DNA from: an uncultured Stenotrophomonas sp. | Lineage (GTDB): Bacteria > Pseudomonadota > Gammaproteobacteria > Xanthomonadales > Xanthomonadaceae | Assembly (NCBI GenBank): GCA_900078405.1 | Contig: FLTS01000001.1 | Location: 1,574,626 to 1,638,625, forward strand | DNA: 64,000 nt | Direction: 5' to 3' | Shown here: in pieces, positions 26,683-37,836 of the stretch | How positions within the stretch are numbered: position 1 is the stretch's first letter | Layout of the letters: every line of letters starts with the position of its first letter | Program-made: the position numbers and the translations under genes | The notes under the pieces: model-generated | Databases searched by the model: none | What the model saw: the letters and a program-made list of their open reading frames with translations, nothing else | Told to the model about the DNA's origin: nothing

Positions 26683-26805
26683 ATGAGCCTTTCTCCCTCC
26701 GGGTGAAGGAAACAGCCGGCGCCCGGTCCCGAATCAGGACGGCAGAACCCCTCTCGCCGTGAAAACCGGGTGACGATCCGCGTCATCCTCGGCTATCGTT
26801 CCGGC

Positions 26806-28173
<1,368 letters not shown>

Positions 28174-28186
28174 CTGCCAGCCAGGG

Positions 28187-28239
28187 CAGACGCGGGGCTC
28201 CACCGGGGAAGCCCCATGCGGGGCAAGCCCCGCATCTAC
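28187..28239. repeat. REP element (GTAGATGCGGGGCTTG class), second half decayed
   Basis: ATGCGGGGCAAGCCCCGCAT with a CTAC head at 28236-28239 is intact; the partner to the left (ACGCGGGGCTCC) is worn. The head supplies the TAG stop codon of the histidine kinase gene on the minus strand. Confidence 0.75.
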
Positions 28240-30161
28240 GGGGTTTCGGCCGTGCGGTCCGGGCCCTGGCATGGCAGGTACAAGGTGAAACGCGTCTCCG
28301 CTGGCCCGTCGCCGGGGGTACCGGCACGGTGGCTGTGCACCTCGACGCGTCCGCCCAGCACTTCGGTCACAATCTGGTGGACGATGTGCAGCCCCAACCC
28401 GGTGCCCCCGCGGTTGCGGCGGGTGGTGAAGAATGGCTCGAAGATGCGCGGCAGGTCGTCGGCGGCAATGCCCTGCCCATCATCGACCACGTCGATGCGC
28501 ACCTGCCCCGGGCCGTCCGCCCGCGCCGACAGGACGATGCGGCCCGGGCCACCCGGCGGGCAGCCATGCAGCAGGGCATTGGCGAACAGGTTGGCCACCA
28601 CCTGCCCCAGCGGCCCCGGGTAGCTGTCCATCGCCACGCCCGGTTCCAGCTCCAGCACCAGTTCCACGCCATCCACCGGCCCGCCCTTGCGCAGCCGCGG
28701 ATCGGCATCCAGCAGTACTTCGGCCAGATCGAAACGCCGCCGTTCCAGCGAAGCCCGGTCCACCGCCACCTGCTTGAACCGCTGCACCAGCGCCGCACTG
28801 CGCCGCAACTCGCTGCCGGCCAGGGCACAGGCACTGGTCGCATTGGCGAGGAAGGCGTCCATCTCCGAGCGCCGCAACCCCGTGCGCAATTGCTCCTGCA
28901 GGGTGGTGATGGCATCGCCCAGGCTGCCCAGCGCCAGCTGCGCGCTGGCCAGTGGCGTGTTCATTTCATGCGCGACACCGGCCACCATCAGGCCCAGCGA
29001 GGACAGCCGTTCGGCGCGCGCCAGTTCCTGCTGCGCCATCAGCAGGCGTTCGTTGGCCAACGCCAGCGCCGCATTGCCATCGCGCAGGCGCTGCACGTAG
29101 GCCGTCTCGCGCGCCAACCCGCGGGCCTGCCCGAGCACCACCCACGCCACCATGCACAGGCCGAGCACCGCGAACACGACCAGGATCAGCTGCCAACGCG
29201 CGCCCTGCGGCGGTACGCGGTGTACGAGGATGCGCAGTCGGGCCAGCGTCGGGTCGGCATGCGCCAGCAGGCGGCCTTCGCCCTGCCCCCATGCGGTTTC
29301 CAGTGTGGAGAAACTCCACCCCTGCCAGTAACCGGCCTGATGCTGCTGCAGTTCGCGCCACAACGCCGGGTCGAATGCGGCCACGTTGCGTTCGCGGTGC
29401 CCCAGTTGCCAGCCCCATGCGTCGGACGCCTGCGGACCAATCAGCCAATAGCCTTCGGGGTGCACCAGGTACAGGGTGAAGCCGGATTGCTGCGCCTGTT
29501 CGCGCAGCCGCTCCAGCAGCATGCGCCCATGCAGGTTGAGTACCACCACGCCGCTGCTGCCATCGCCCAGCACGAAGGGCGAGGACGCACGCAGCGTGGG
29601 CCGCAGCGGTTGCTCGATGCCGCCGTTCTCGACATTCAGGTCCAGCGGCGAAAGGTGCACCTGCCCCGGCTGCAGCGCCAGCGCATTCTCGAAGAACGGG
29701 CGGCCCTGCTTGTCCTGCAGGGCCGACACCGGCACCCGCCGGATGTCGCCGCCGTCCTGGTCCAGGCGCAGGCGCTCGTGGCCGGCGGCATCCAGCCAGC
29801 GCACCTTGTGGTAGTCACTGCCGGCGCGCAGGAAACTGCCGTAGGTCTCCACCAGCGGAGCCTGCGAGCCGTCCTCCAGCAGGCGCGGCGTCAGCAGCGC
29901 AAGGAAACGGGCGTCATCGCTCAGCCGTTCCATCCAGCGCAGCATGGATTGCGCGGCGTACTGCACCGCGTCGTGGCTGGCCTGGCGCTCGGGCACGCGC
30001 AGCACCCGGTCGGTTTCGTACCAGAGCAACGGCAGCGCGGTCAGCAGGCCCAGCAACCACGGCGCGGCGATCAGCGTCACCCGCCACGGCTGCAGGCGCA
30101 CGCCTGCCCAGGCCTCCTGCCAGCGCCGCCGGAGGAACCCCGCGCGCGGCACTTCAGCCAT
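28236..30161 (-). CDS. Membrane sensor histidine kinase
   Basis: 641 residues. A helix near residues 28-47, a large periplasmic sensor region of about 280 residues (Cache-like by layout, not assigned with certainty), a second helix around residues 325-345, coiled coil, then HisKA with phospho-acceptor His near 396 (VAGVAHEMNTPLAS) and HATPase (NLFANALLHG, VVDDGQGIA, GTGLGLHIV). The signal is unknown. The start ATG 30161 overlaps by 8 bp the stop of the EAL-protein gene, whose receiver domain is the obvious partner. The TAG stop is within a REP element. Confidence 0.9.
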   Translation of the reverse strand: MAEVPRAGFLRRRWQEAWAGVRLQPWRVTLIAAPWLLGLLTALPLLWYETDRVLRVPERQASHDAVQYAAQSMLRWMERLSDDARFLALLTPRLLEDGSQAPLVETYGSFLRAGSDYHKVRWLDAAGHERLRLDQDGGDIRRVPVSALQDKQGRPFFENALALQPGQVHLSPLDLNVENGGIEQPLRPTLRASSPFVLGDGSSGVVVLNLHGRMLLERLREQAQQSGFTLYLVHPEGYWLIGPQASDAWGWQLGHRERNVAAFDPALWRELQQHQAGYWQGWSFSTLETAWGQGEGRLLAHADPTLARLRILVHRVPPQGARWQLILVVFAVLGLCMVAWVVLGQARGLARETAYVQRLRDGNAALALANERLLMAQQELARAERLSSLGLMVAGVAHEMNTPLASAQLALGSLGDAITTLQEQLRTGLRRSEMDAFLANATSACALAGSELRRSAALVQRFKQVAVDRASLERRRFDLAEVLLDADPRLRKGGPVDGVELVLELEPGVAMDSYPGPLGQVVANLFANALLHGCPPGGPGRIVLSARADGPGQVRIDVVDDGQGIAADDLPRIFEPFFTTRRNRGGTGLGLHIVHQIVTEVLGGRVEVHSHRAGTPGDGPAETRFTLYLPCQGPDRTAETP

Positions 30162-32391
30162 CGCCCGTCCGCTGCCGGCGCATGCGGGCGATGAAATCCT
30201 CCAGCGGTTCGGGCCGCGCGAACAGGTAGCCTTGGGCGCAGGGGCAGTCGTGTTCGCGCAGCCAGTTGGCCTGCTCCCGGGTTTCCACGCCTTCGGCCAC
30301 CACGTCCAGCCCCAGCCGGCGCCCCAGCGCAAGGATCATGTCGGCCACGCTGCTTTCGACGCGGGCTTCGCCGATTTCCGAGGTGAAGTGGCGGTCCAGC
30401 TTGAGCCGCGTCACCGGCAGCGAGTGCACGTAGCGCAGCGACGAATAGCCGGTGCCGAAATCGTCCACGGCGATGCCGAACCCCGATCGCCGCAACCGCG
30501 CCAATAGTTCGCGTCCGGCCTGGTAGTCGTTCATCACCGCGCCTTCGGTGATTTCCAGCTCCATCCGCCGCGGTTCGATGCCCTGCTTCTCCAGCGTGGC
30601 CGCCAGTTCGTCGATGAATTCGCGCCGGTGCAATTGCAGCGGCGACACGTTCACCGACAGCGGCACCTCGGGGAAGCCGGCCGCCTCCAGCGCGCGCAGC
30701 GCATCGCAGGTCAGTTCGATCACGCGCTGGCCCAGCGGCACGATCAGGCCGCTGGCCTCGGCCACCGGGATGAATTCCGCCGGCGACACCGGCTGGCCGT
30801 TCTCGTTCCAGCGCGCCAGCACCTCGGCGCCGACGACGGCGCCGCTGTCCATGTCCACCTGCGCCTGCAGCGCGACGCCAATGCGGTCCTCGCGCAGCGC
30901 GCGGTACAGCGCCCGCGATTGCAGGAAACGCTGCAGGTTCTCCTGCTCGCCCTCGACACGGTAGTCGGCCACGCCATGCCCGCCATCGGCGCGGATGCGA
31001 TTTACCAGCAGCAGGCCCGCGGCCACCGCGCCACCGGCCCCGCCGCGGTAATGGTCCAGGTCCACCCGCGCCGCATCCACCCGCAGGAACGGCAGCTCGC
31101 CGGTGTCCTCGCTCTGTTCCAGTGCGCTGACCGGATCCAGCGCCAGCCATGTCGTCGGGCCCAGCACCGCGAACGTGCCCTCGTGCAGCCGCGCTACCCT
31201 GCATGGCGGGGGATACAGCTGCGCCAGCCGTTCGGCCATGCGCTGCAGCAGCAGGTCGCCCTGCTCCGGGCCAAGCGCCAGGCTTCCGTCGGTGTATTGT
31301 CCCAGGTCCACCACCAGCAGGCTCTGCCCGCTGGGCCAGGGCTGCTCCAGTACCTGCTGCAGCTCCAGCCGCAGCGCATTGCCGTTGGGAATGTCGAGCA
31401 GGCTGTCGCGGTAGGCCACCCGGTCCAGCCGCGAGGTCAGGTCGACATTGACCAGGCTGGCATTGGCATGGGCGGTGAACACCTGCAGCAGTTCATGCTC
31501 CTCGGCGTCGAGCGAACGCTCGCTGGCCAGGTACGCCACCAGCGGCGGCACCCGGCCATCGCCATCCAGGTACAGCATCTGGCAGGCCGGCATGCCGACG
31601 CTGGCACGGGTGGCGAACGCCTCGGCCAGCAGGTCGCGCGCCATCGCATCGTCGACATCCGCCAGCCAGCGCCCCTGCTGCGTCGCGAAGGCACCATCGG
31701 CGGCAATCACGCGCACGCCCTCCGGCGGCGTGCCGTTCCCGTCCTCGCGCACGCACACCAGACCATCGGCAGGCATTTCCAGCAGCGTGGCCAGTTCATG
31801 CAGCAACTGTCGCGAAAAACCGTCCAGGTCGCGCTGCCCGGTCAGGCGGTTGCCCATCTGCACGATGTGCTGCAGGCCGCGCTTGGCCCGCGCCAGCGCG
31901 TGGATCTCGCTCCAGGTGCGCAGCGAGCCGGTGACGATGCCCTGCAGGCGCTCGCGGTACAGGTCGGTCTTCAGCCAGTAATCGCTGACATCCAGCTGCT
32001 GCAGCGTCTTGCGCATCGGCGCCATGCCCGGCTGGCCGGTGATCAGCACGATGCGTACCTCGGCGTTGCCCAGTTGCTCGCGCACCGCACGCACCAGCTG
32101 CAGGCCGGCGTCGTCACTCTCCATCACCACGTCCAGCAGGATGGCCGAGACATCGGGGTGGGCGACCATCACCTCCTGCGCTTCACTGGAGGAGGACGCG
32201 GTCAGCAGCCGCAGCGGGCTGTCGTTGAAGCGGAAGTCGGACAGCGCCATGCGCAGCGACTGCTGGAACGCGGGGTCGTCGTCCACGCTCAACACGGTAA
32301 AAGCGACACCGTCGGCAGGCGGACCGTCGTCTGCCTGTTCCTGGCGGAACTCGAACATCCTGTCATCGCCCGACCGAACGCTACCGCTCAT
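30154..32391 (-). CDS. Response regulator with DUF3369, degenerate GGDEF and EAL domains (cyclic-di-GMP phosphodiesterase)
   Basis: 745 residues. Receiver domain (about 30-155) with LSVDDDPAFQQ and phospho-acceptor in AILLDVVMES, then DUF3369 (GAF-like), a GGDEF-like region lacking a GGDEF motif, and an EAL domain (about 495-735). The EAL signature is EVLARW, and NVSPLQL, ELEITE, VDDFGTGYSSL, LKLDR and EGVET are kept, so it should hydrolyse cyclic-di-GMP. With the histidine kinase it likely forms a phosphorelay that adjusts c-di-GMP, here placed next to pilus genes. Confidence 0.9.
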   Translation of the reverse strand: MSGSVRSGDDRMFEFRQEQADDGPPADGVAFTVLSVDDDPAFQQSLRMALSDFRFNDSPLRLLTASSSSEAQEVMVAHPDVSAILLDVVMESDDAGLQLVRAVREQLGNAEVRIVLITGQPGMAPMRKTLQQLDVSDYWLKTDLYRERLQGIVTGSLRTWSEIHALARAKRGLQHIVQMGNRLTGQRDLDGFSRQLLHELATLLEMPADGLVCVREDGNGTPPEGVRVIAADGAFATQQGRWLADVDDAMARDLLAEAFATRASVGMPACQMLYLDGDGRVPPLVAYLASERSLDAEEHELLQVFTAHANASLVNVDLTSRLDRVAYRDSLLDIPNGNALRLELQQVLEQPWPSGQSLLVVDLGQYTDGSLALGPEQGDLLLQRMAERLAQLYPPPCRVARLHEGTFAVLGPTTWLALDPVSALEQSEDTGELPFLRVDAARVDLDHYRGGAGGAVAAGLLLVNRIRADGGHGVADYRVEGEQENLQRFLQSRALYRALREDRIGVALQAQVDMDSGAVVGAEVLARWNENGQPVSPAEFIPVAEASGLIVPLGQRVIELTCDALRALEAAGFPEVPLSVNVSPLQLHRREFIDELAATLEKQGIEPRRMELEITEGAVMNDYQAGRELLARLRRSGFGIAVDDFGTGYSSLRYVHSLPVTRLKLDRHFTSEIGEARVESSVADMILALGRRLGLDVVAEGVETREQANWLREHDCPCAQGYLFARPEPLEDFIARMRRQRTGDG

Positions 32392-32698
32392 GCACTCTTC
32401 CCCCCAGACACCGCTGCGTGGACCGACACGTGCGCTGCCAGCCTACCGCAACCACGCGTAGCGGTCGAACCGCCCTGCCCACCCCTGTTTCCAAGGTATC
32501 GACCTGGCATCAACCTGCTTGAGGAATGGGTTCCACAGGGAGCTCGCACGCAGGTGCCAGCTTGCCCGGCACGGGATTTCAGCGGGAAGCCCCATGCCGG
32601 GCGAGCCCCGCATCTACGAGGGCAGGGAGTGCCTCGGCTTCACGCAGGTGCCGGGCTTGCCCGGCACGGGGCGGTACCGGGAAGGCCCCGGACGGGGC
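32392..32698. other. Intergenic region between the EAL protein and pilB, holding two REP elements
   Basis: No gene is supported. It contains a REP dimer at 32550-32617 and a second partly decayed element at 32644-32699. The promoter of the EAL-kinase operon must lie at the left end, but no consensus was recognised. Confidence 0.6.
32550..32617. repeat. REP dimer (GCAGGTGCCAGCTTG / GCATCTAC)
   Basis: Left unit reads GCAGGTGCCAGCTTGCCCGG, right unit is the inverted ATGCCGGGCGAGCCCCGCAT with a CTAC head. The two halves belong to different subtypes (GTGCCGGG and ATGCGGGG) and show several mismatches. Confidence 0.75.

Positions 32699-32699
<1 letters not shown>
32644..32699. repeat. REP element overlapping the end of pilB
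   Basis: GCAGGTGCCGGGCTTGCCCG starts an intact hairpin; the opposite unit, GGCCCCGGACGGGGCT, is worn and reaches the pilB stop at 32699. Confidence 0.65.
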
Positions 32700-34426
<1,727 letters not shown>

Positions 34427-34601
34427 TCAGTTTTCCCCAGAGCAGACAGCAATGGGGCGATTGTACGGGCAAGCGGCCCCGTCGCAGGCATGACTACACG
34501 ACGGACCACCAACATCGCCAATGAATCATCGGCATCCCTTTGTACTCGATTCCCGGTCGGACTAGACTAAACCAGACCAATCCGATGGCAAGAGATTGCC
34601 C

Positions 34602-34841
34602 ATGCGCACCGCAATCAACATCCATGAAGCCAAGACCCACCTGTCACGGCTGGTGGAGCAAGCCTCGGCGGGCGAGGAAATCATCATCGCCAAGGCCGGC
34701 AAACCGATGGCGCGCTTGGTACCGCTGGCCCCCGTCGTCAAACCCAAGAAGCTCGGCCTGTTGCAGGGAAAAGTCGGGATTGCCCCGGATTTCGATGCCC
34801 CACTACCGGCAGACTTCCTGATTTCCGGCAAGCAGGCCTGA
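34602..34841 (+). CDS. Antitoxin, Phd/YefM family
   Basis: 79 residues. The N-terminal INIHEAKTHLSRLVEQASAGEEIIIAKAGKPMARLVP is the Phd/YefM DNA-binding fold. ATG 34602 is chosen; a TTG at 34596 is in frame. The toxin gene follows after 1 bp. The upstream stretch 34554-34590 contains repeated GACTAGACTAAACCAGACC-like words that could be an autoregulatory operator. Confidence 0.88.
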   Translation: MRTAINIHEAKTHLSRLVEQASAGEEIIIAKAGKPMARLVPLAPVVKPKKLGLLQGKVGIAPDFDAPLPADFLISGKQA

Positions 34842-34842
34842 C

Positions 34843-35220
34843 ATGCGCCTGCTGCTGGATACGCACGTGCTGCTGTGGGCGCTCGACAACCCAGCCAAAC
34901 TGGGCAGGAAAACCCGCGGCCTCATCGAGCGCTCCGAGGTGCTGGTCAGCACGGCCTCGCTTTGGGAAATCAGTATCAAGGCCGGCCTGGGCAAGCTGAA
35001 AATCAACCCGCAGGAAGTACTTGACGCCATCGAGCCTTCCGGCTTCGACTTGCTGCCGGTGCAGGCAACACATGCCGTCGAAGTCTTTTCCCTCGGGGCC
35101 TTGCATGGGGACCTCTTTGATCGCCTGCTGGTTGCACAGGCAATGACCGAAGGCATCCCCCTGCTCACTGCCGATGCAACCCTGATGGGCTACGGGCCAT
35201 CAGTTCGTCTGGTGGAATGA
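34843..35220 (+). CDS. Toxin, PIN-domain (VapC-like) ribonuclease
   Basis: 125 residues. PIN-domain acidic residues are visible: LLDTHVLLWAL at the start, the SLWEISIK region near residue 45, GDLFDRLLVAQA near 90 and LTADATL near 108. Such toxins cleave RNA with magnesium. It pairs with the Phd-type antitoxin just upstream, a common Phd-PIN type II module. Confidence 0.88.
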   Translation: MRLLLDTHVLLWALDNPAKLGRKTRGLIERSEVLVSTASLWEISIKAGLGKLKINPQEVLDAIEPSGFDLLPVQATHAVEVFSLGALHGDLFDRLLVAQAMTEGIPLLTADATLMGYGPSVRLVE

Positions 35221-35274
35221 TTCGGCACGACCTGCAAACGAATCCATGGTCATTATCCCGCCCCGCAAGCCCCC

Positions 35275-35298
35275 GTAGGTGCCGGGCTTGCCCGGCAC
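35275..35298. repeat. Single REP (GTAGGTGCCGGGCTTG class)
   Basis: One complete hairpin unit, GTAGGTGCCGGGCTTGCCCG plus GCAC; no inverted partner is found within 70 bp. Confidence 0.75.
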
Positions 35299-35541
35299 GG
35301 AGCCTTGCCGACGACGCCGTTTACCAAACCAACCTGCGTCGCGGCTTGGCAAACGTCTACCGCCTGATCGAAGCCGGGCGGCATCTGCAAGCCCAATTGA
35401 ATGGGCATAAGCAACAGTGATCGCCCCTGCACCCACTGCCACCCGCGCAGACGGCAGCCCTTCTCGGCAGCTGAAGGGTGAGCCTCACTTCCCAACAAGC
35501 GGATGCCCCATTCATTTGGCACCCATGCCTTCACCCCACAC

Positions 35542-35576
35542 CCGTGGTATAAACGCGTTTAAACATTCTGCCACGG
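35542..35576. promoter_or_regulatory. Palindromic operator upstream of the MazE/AbrB-type antitoxin
   Basis: CCGTGG at 35542-35547 and CCACGG at 35571-35576 enclose AAACGCGTTT (35551-35560), itself a perfect palindrome. The nested symmetry 10 bp before the antitoxin ATG suits autorepression by an AbrB-type antitoxin. Confidence 0.5.
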
Positions 35577-35585
35577 AGACAGCCA

Positions 35586-35837
35586 ATGACCGAAGCCCTG
35601 CTGGACATCAAGCACTGGGGCAACAGCCTCGGCGTGCGCCTGCCCGCCAAGGTGGCGCGTGCCGCCCACCTGCAAGCCGAGCAGCGCGTGCGGGTGCACG
35701 TGGAAGACGGCCGGGTGGTGATCGAACCCCTGCGCGAGGCCACTCCCAGCCTGTCACAACGGCTGGCCCGCTTCGATGCAACGCGCCATGGCGGCGAAGC
35801 CATGGCCTGCGACATGCAGGGTGCCGAACGGTGGTAG
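35586..35837 (+). CDS. Antitoxin, MazE/AbrB-type
   Basis: 83 residues. The SpoVT/AbrB swapped-hairpin pattern is clear: IKHWGNSLGVRLPAKVARAA near the start, then VHVEDGRVVIEPL. GGAG precedes the ATG. The toxin gene overlaps its stop codon region, as usual for MazEF-type pairs. Confidence 0.88.
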   Translation: MTEALLDIKHWGNSLGVRLPAKVARAAHLQAEQRVRVHVEDGRVVIEPLREATPSLSQRLARFDATRHGGEAMACDMQGAERW

Positions 35838-36211
35838 CCCCCAAGAGCAAGACTTGGCAGCCTGACAGGCAGGATGTCATCTGGATCGACTGCAACCCAC
35901 AGGCCGGCCGCGAAATGCGCGATGTGCACCCGTTCCTGGTGCTCTCCCCACGCGCCTTCAATGAACGCACTTCGCTGGTGCTGGGGTTGCCAATGACAAC
36001 CGCCGCCTACAACGCGGACAACCCGTTTGCCGTGCTTGCCGGCGTGGCCAGCGGGCGCAAAGCCGGCGCCCCCAGCTACGTACTTTGCCACCAACCCAAA
36101 TCCTTCGACTGGCGTGTACGTGGTGCCCGCCCCCACCCCATGCGCCGCATTGGCGATGGGGCATTTGCCGAGGTACTGCTGGTCCTCAACCAGATCATGC
36201 AACTGGCCTGA
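35831..36211 (+). CDS. Toxin, PemK/MazF-type endoribonuclease
   Basis: 126 residues from GTG 35831. MazF-like features: QDVIWIDCNPQAGREMRDVHPFLVLSPRAFNE, a GLPMTTAA segment, and a C-terminal GDGAFAEVLLVLNQIM stretch. These toxins cut mRNA. The GTG start overlaps the last codon and stop of the antitoxin gene, so the two are coupled. A longer frame upstream is a shadow. Confidence 0.85.
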   Translation: MVAPKSKTWQPDRQDVIWIDCNPQAGREMRDVHPFLVLSPRAFNERTSLVLGLPMTTAAYNADNPFAVLAGVASGRKAGAPSYVLCHQPKSFDWRVRGARPHPMRRIGDGAFAEVLLVLNQIMQLA

Positions 36212-36269
36212 CCTCCCCCATGCCGCTTCCCGCTACCATGTGGCCGGGGAGAATCAACAGGTACACCAC

Positions 36270-37127
36270 GTGCAGCAACTGAGCATCATCCTGCCGGCCA
36301 AGAACGAGGCCGAGGGCCTGCAACGCACCTTGCCGGCACTGCGGCAGGCATACCCGCAGGCCGAGATCATCGTCGTCAACGACGGTTCCACCGACGACAC
36401 CGCCGCCATCGCCACCAGCCACGGTGCGCAGGTGGTCAGCAACCCCTACTCGATGGGCAACGGCGCGGCGATCAAGCGCGGCAGCCGCGCCGCCAGCGGC
36501 GACGTGCTGGTGTTCATGGATGCCGACGGCCAGCACAGCGCGCAACACATCGCCGCGCTGCTGGCCAAACTGGAAGAGGGATACGACATGGTGGTAGGAG
36601 CGCGAGACGCCAGCGGCCAGGCCAACCTGCATCGCGGCCTGGCCAACGGCTTCTACAACCGCTTGGCCAGCCACATGACCGGCCACCGCATCGATGACCT
36701 GACCTCCGGCTTCCGCGCCGTACGCGCGGAGAAGTTCCGTGAGTTCCTGCACCTGCTGCCCAATGGCTTCAGCTACCCCACCACCAGCACTATGGCCTTC
36801 TTCCGCAGCGCCTACCCGGTGGCCTATGTGCCCATCCCGGTAGCCAAGCGCGTGGGGACCGGCAGCCACATCCGCCCGATAAAGGACGGCATTCGCTTCC
36901 TGCTGATCATTTTCAAGATCGCCACGTTGTATTCGCCGTTGAAACTGTTTGCACCCATCGCTGCCGGGTTCTTCCTCACCGGGCTGGGCTATTACGGCTA
37001 CACCTTCGCCACCATGCACCGCCTGACCAACATGAGCACCTTGCTGTTCAGTGCCGCGGTGATCGTCTTCTTGATCGGGCTGATTTCAGAGCAGATCACC
37101 AATCTTACTTATCGGCGCGATGAGTAA
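36270..37127 (+). CDS. Family 2 glycosyltransferase, polyprenyl-phosphate sugar synthase-like
   Basis: 285 residues. GT-A fold with SIILPAKNEAEGL, VNDGSTDDTA and the metal-binding FMDADGQHS, then TSGFRAVR; two C-terminal membrane helices (about residues 210-280). This layout is that of dolichol/undecaprenyl-phosphate mannose-type synthases that load one sugar on a lipid carrier. It could feed the GT-C enzymes later in the locus. The start is GTG 36270 with AGG 8 bases upstream; GTG 36240 is an alternative. Confidence 0.85.
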   Translation: MQQLSIILPAKNEAEGLQRTLPALRQAYPQAEIIVVNDGSTDDTAAIATSHGAQVVSNPYSMGNGAAIKRGSRAASGDVLVFMDADGQHSAQHIAALLAKLEEGYDMVVGARDASGQANLHRGLANGFYNRLASHMTGHRIDDLTSGFRAVRAEKFREFLHLLPNGFSYPTTSTMAFFRSAYPVAYVPIPVAKRVGTGSHIRPIKDGIRFLLIIFKIATLYSPLKLFAPIAAGFFLTGLGYYGYTFATMHRLTNMSTLLFSAAVIVFLIGLISEQITNLTYRRDE

Positions 37128-37836
37128 TGCGCCACCTCCACTGCGGCGGCTTGCCAGGCTGTTCCGGCACACACCACTGCACCCGCAGTGGCTGCTCGGG
37201 CGCAGGACGCCGCCGGTCGGCATCCACGCTGTCCGTGGCCGGGTGCTGGATATCGGCGCCGCTGATCGCTGGATCGAGCCGCTGCTCGACGACAGCGTCC
37301 ACTACATAGCGCTGGACTTCCCCAGCACCGGCGCCGACATGTATGGAGCGAGGCCCTGCGTGTTCGCCGATGCCGCACACCTGCCGCTAGGCGACAACAG
37401 CGTCCAGGCCGTGTTCTGCCTTGAAGTGCTCGAACACGTGCCCCGGCCAGCCATTGTCATGACCGAAATCAGCCGGGTGCTGGTCCCGGGCGGCAGGGCG
37501 TGGGTCTCCATGCCCTTCCTGTACCCGGTGCATGACGCCCCCTTCGATTTCCAGCGCTACACCCCGTTTGGCCTGCAGCGCGATGTACAAGCCGCCGGCC
37601 TGGAAGTGGTCTGCCTGCGCCGGTCCAGCCATTCGCTGCGCAACGCCGGCCTGCTGGGCTGCCTAGCCATCGCCGGCGGGGTGAACGCGTTGTCCGGCTG
37701 GAAAAAATGGCCGTTGCTGCCCCCCGCCCTGCTTGCCATCTTCATGCTCAATTTGGCCGCTGCAATCGGCTCACTCGTGTGGCCGGACTGGGACAACATG
37801 AGCCATGGCCACGAACTGGAGCTGCGCAAGCCATGA
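37120..37836 (+). CDS. SAM-dependent class I methyltransferase
   Basis: 238 residues. Methyltransferase_11-like: VLDIGAADRWIEPLL motif I, FCLEVLEHVPRP near the middle, and a hydrophobic stretch near the C-terminus (about residues 195-215) that may touch the membrane. It overlaps the GT2 gene by 8 bp and the following GT4 gene by 4 bp. Substrate unknown; in this context a sugar or lipid-linked glycan is likely. Confidence 0.82.
   Translation: MSNAPPPLRRLARLFRHTPLHPQWLLGRRTPPVGIHAVRGRVLDIGAADRWIEPLLDDSVHYIALDFPSTGADMYGARPCVFADAAHLPLGDNSVQAVFCLEVLEHVPRPAIVMTEISRVLVPGGRAWVSMPFLYPVHDAPFDFQRYTPFGLQRDVQAAGLEVVCLRRSSHSLRNAGLLGCLAIAGGVNALSGWKKWPLLPPALLAIFMLNLAAAIGSLVWPDWDNMSHGHELELRKP

Larger units (their letters stand above)
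35221..35585. other. Intergenic region between two toxin-antitoxin modules
   Basis: Contains a single REP (35275-35298), a weak 67-codon frame (35217-35420, ending YRLIEAGRHLQAQLNGHKQQ) that runs through the REP and may be a remnant of an older gene, and the promoter region of the MazE-like gene. No other gene is supported. Confidence 0.5.

Noticed and set aside
35217..35420. 67-codon frame between the two toxin-antitoxin modules
   Set aside because: It runs through a REP element and has no ribosome site; the C-terminal half may be a gene remnant but no family was recognised.
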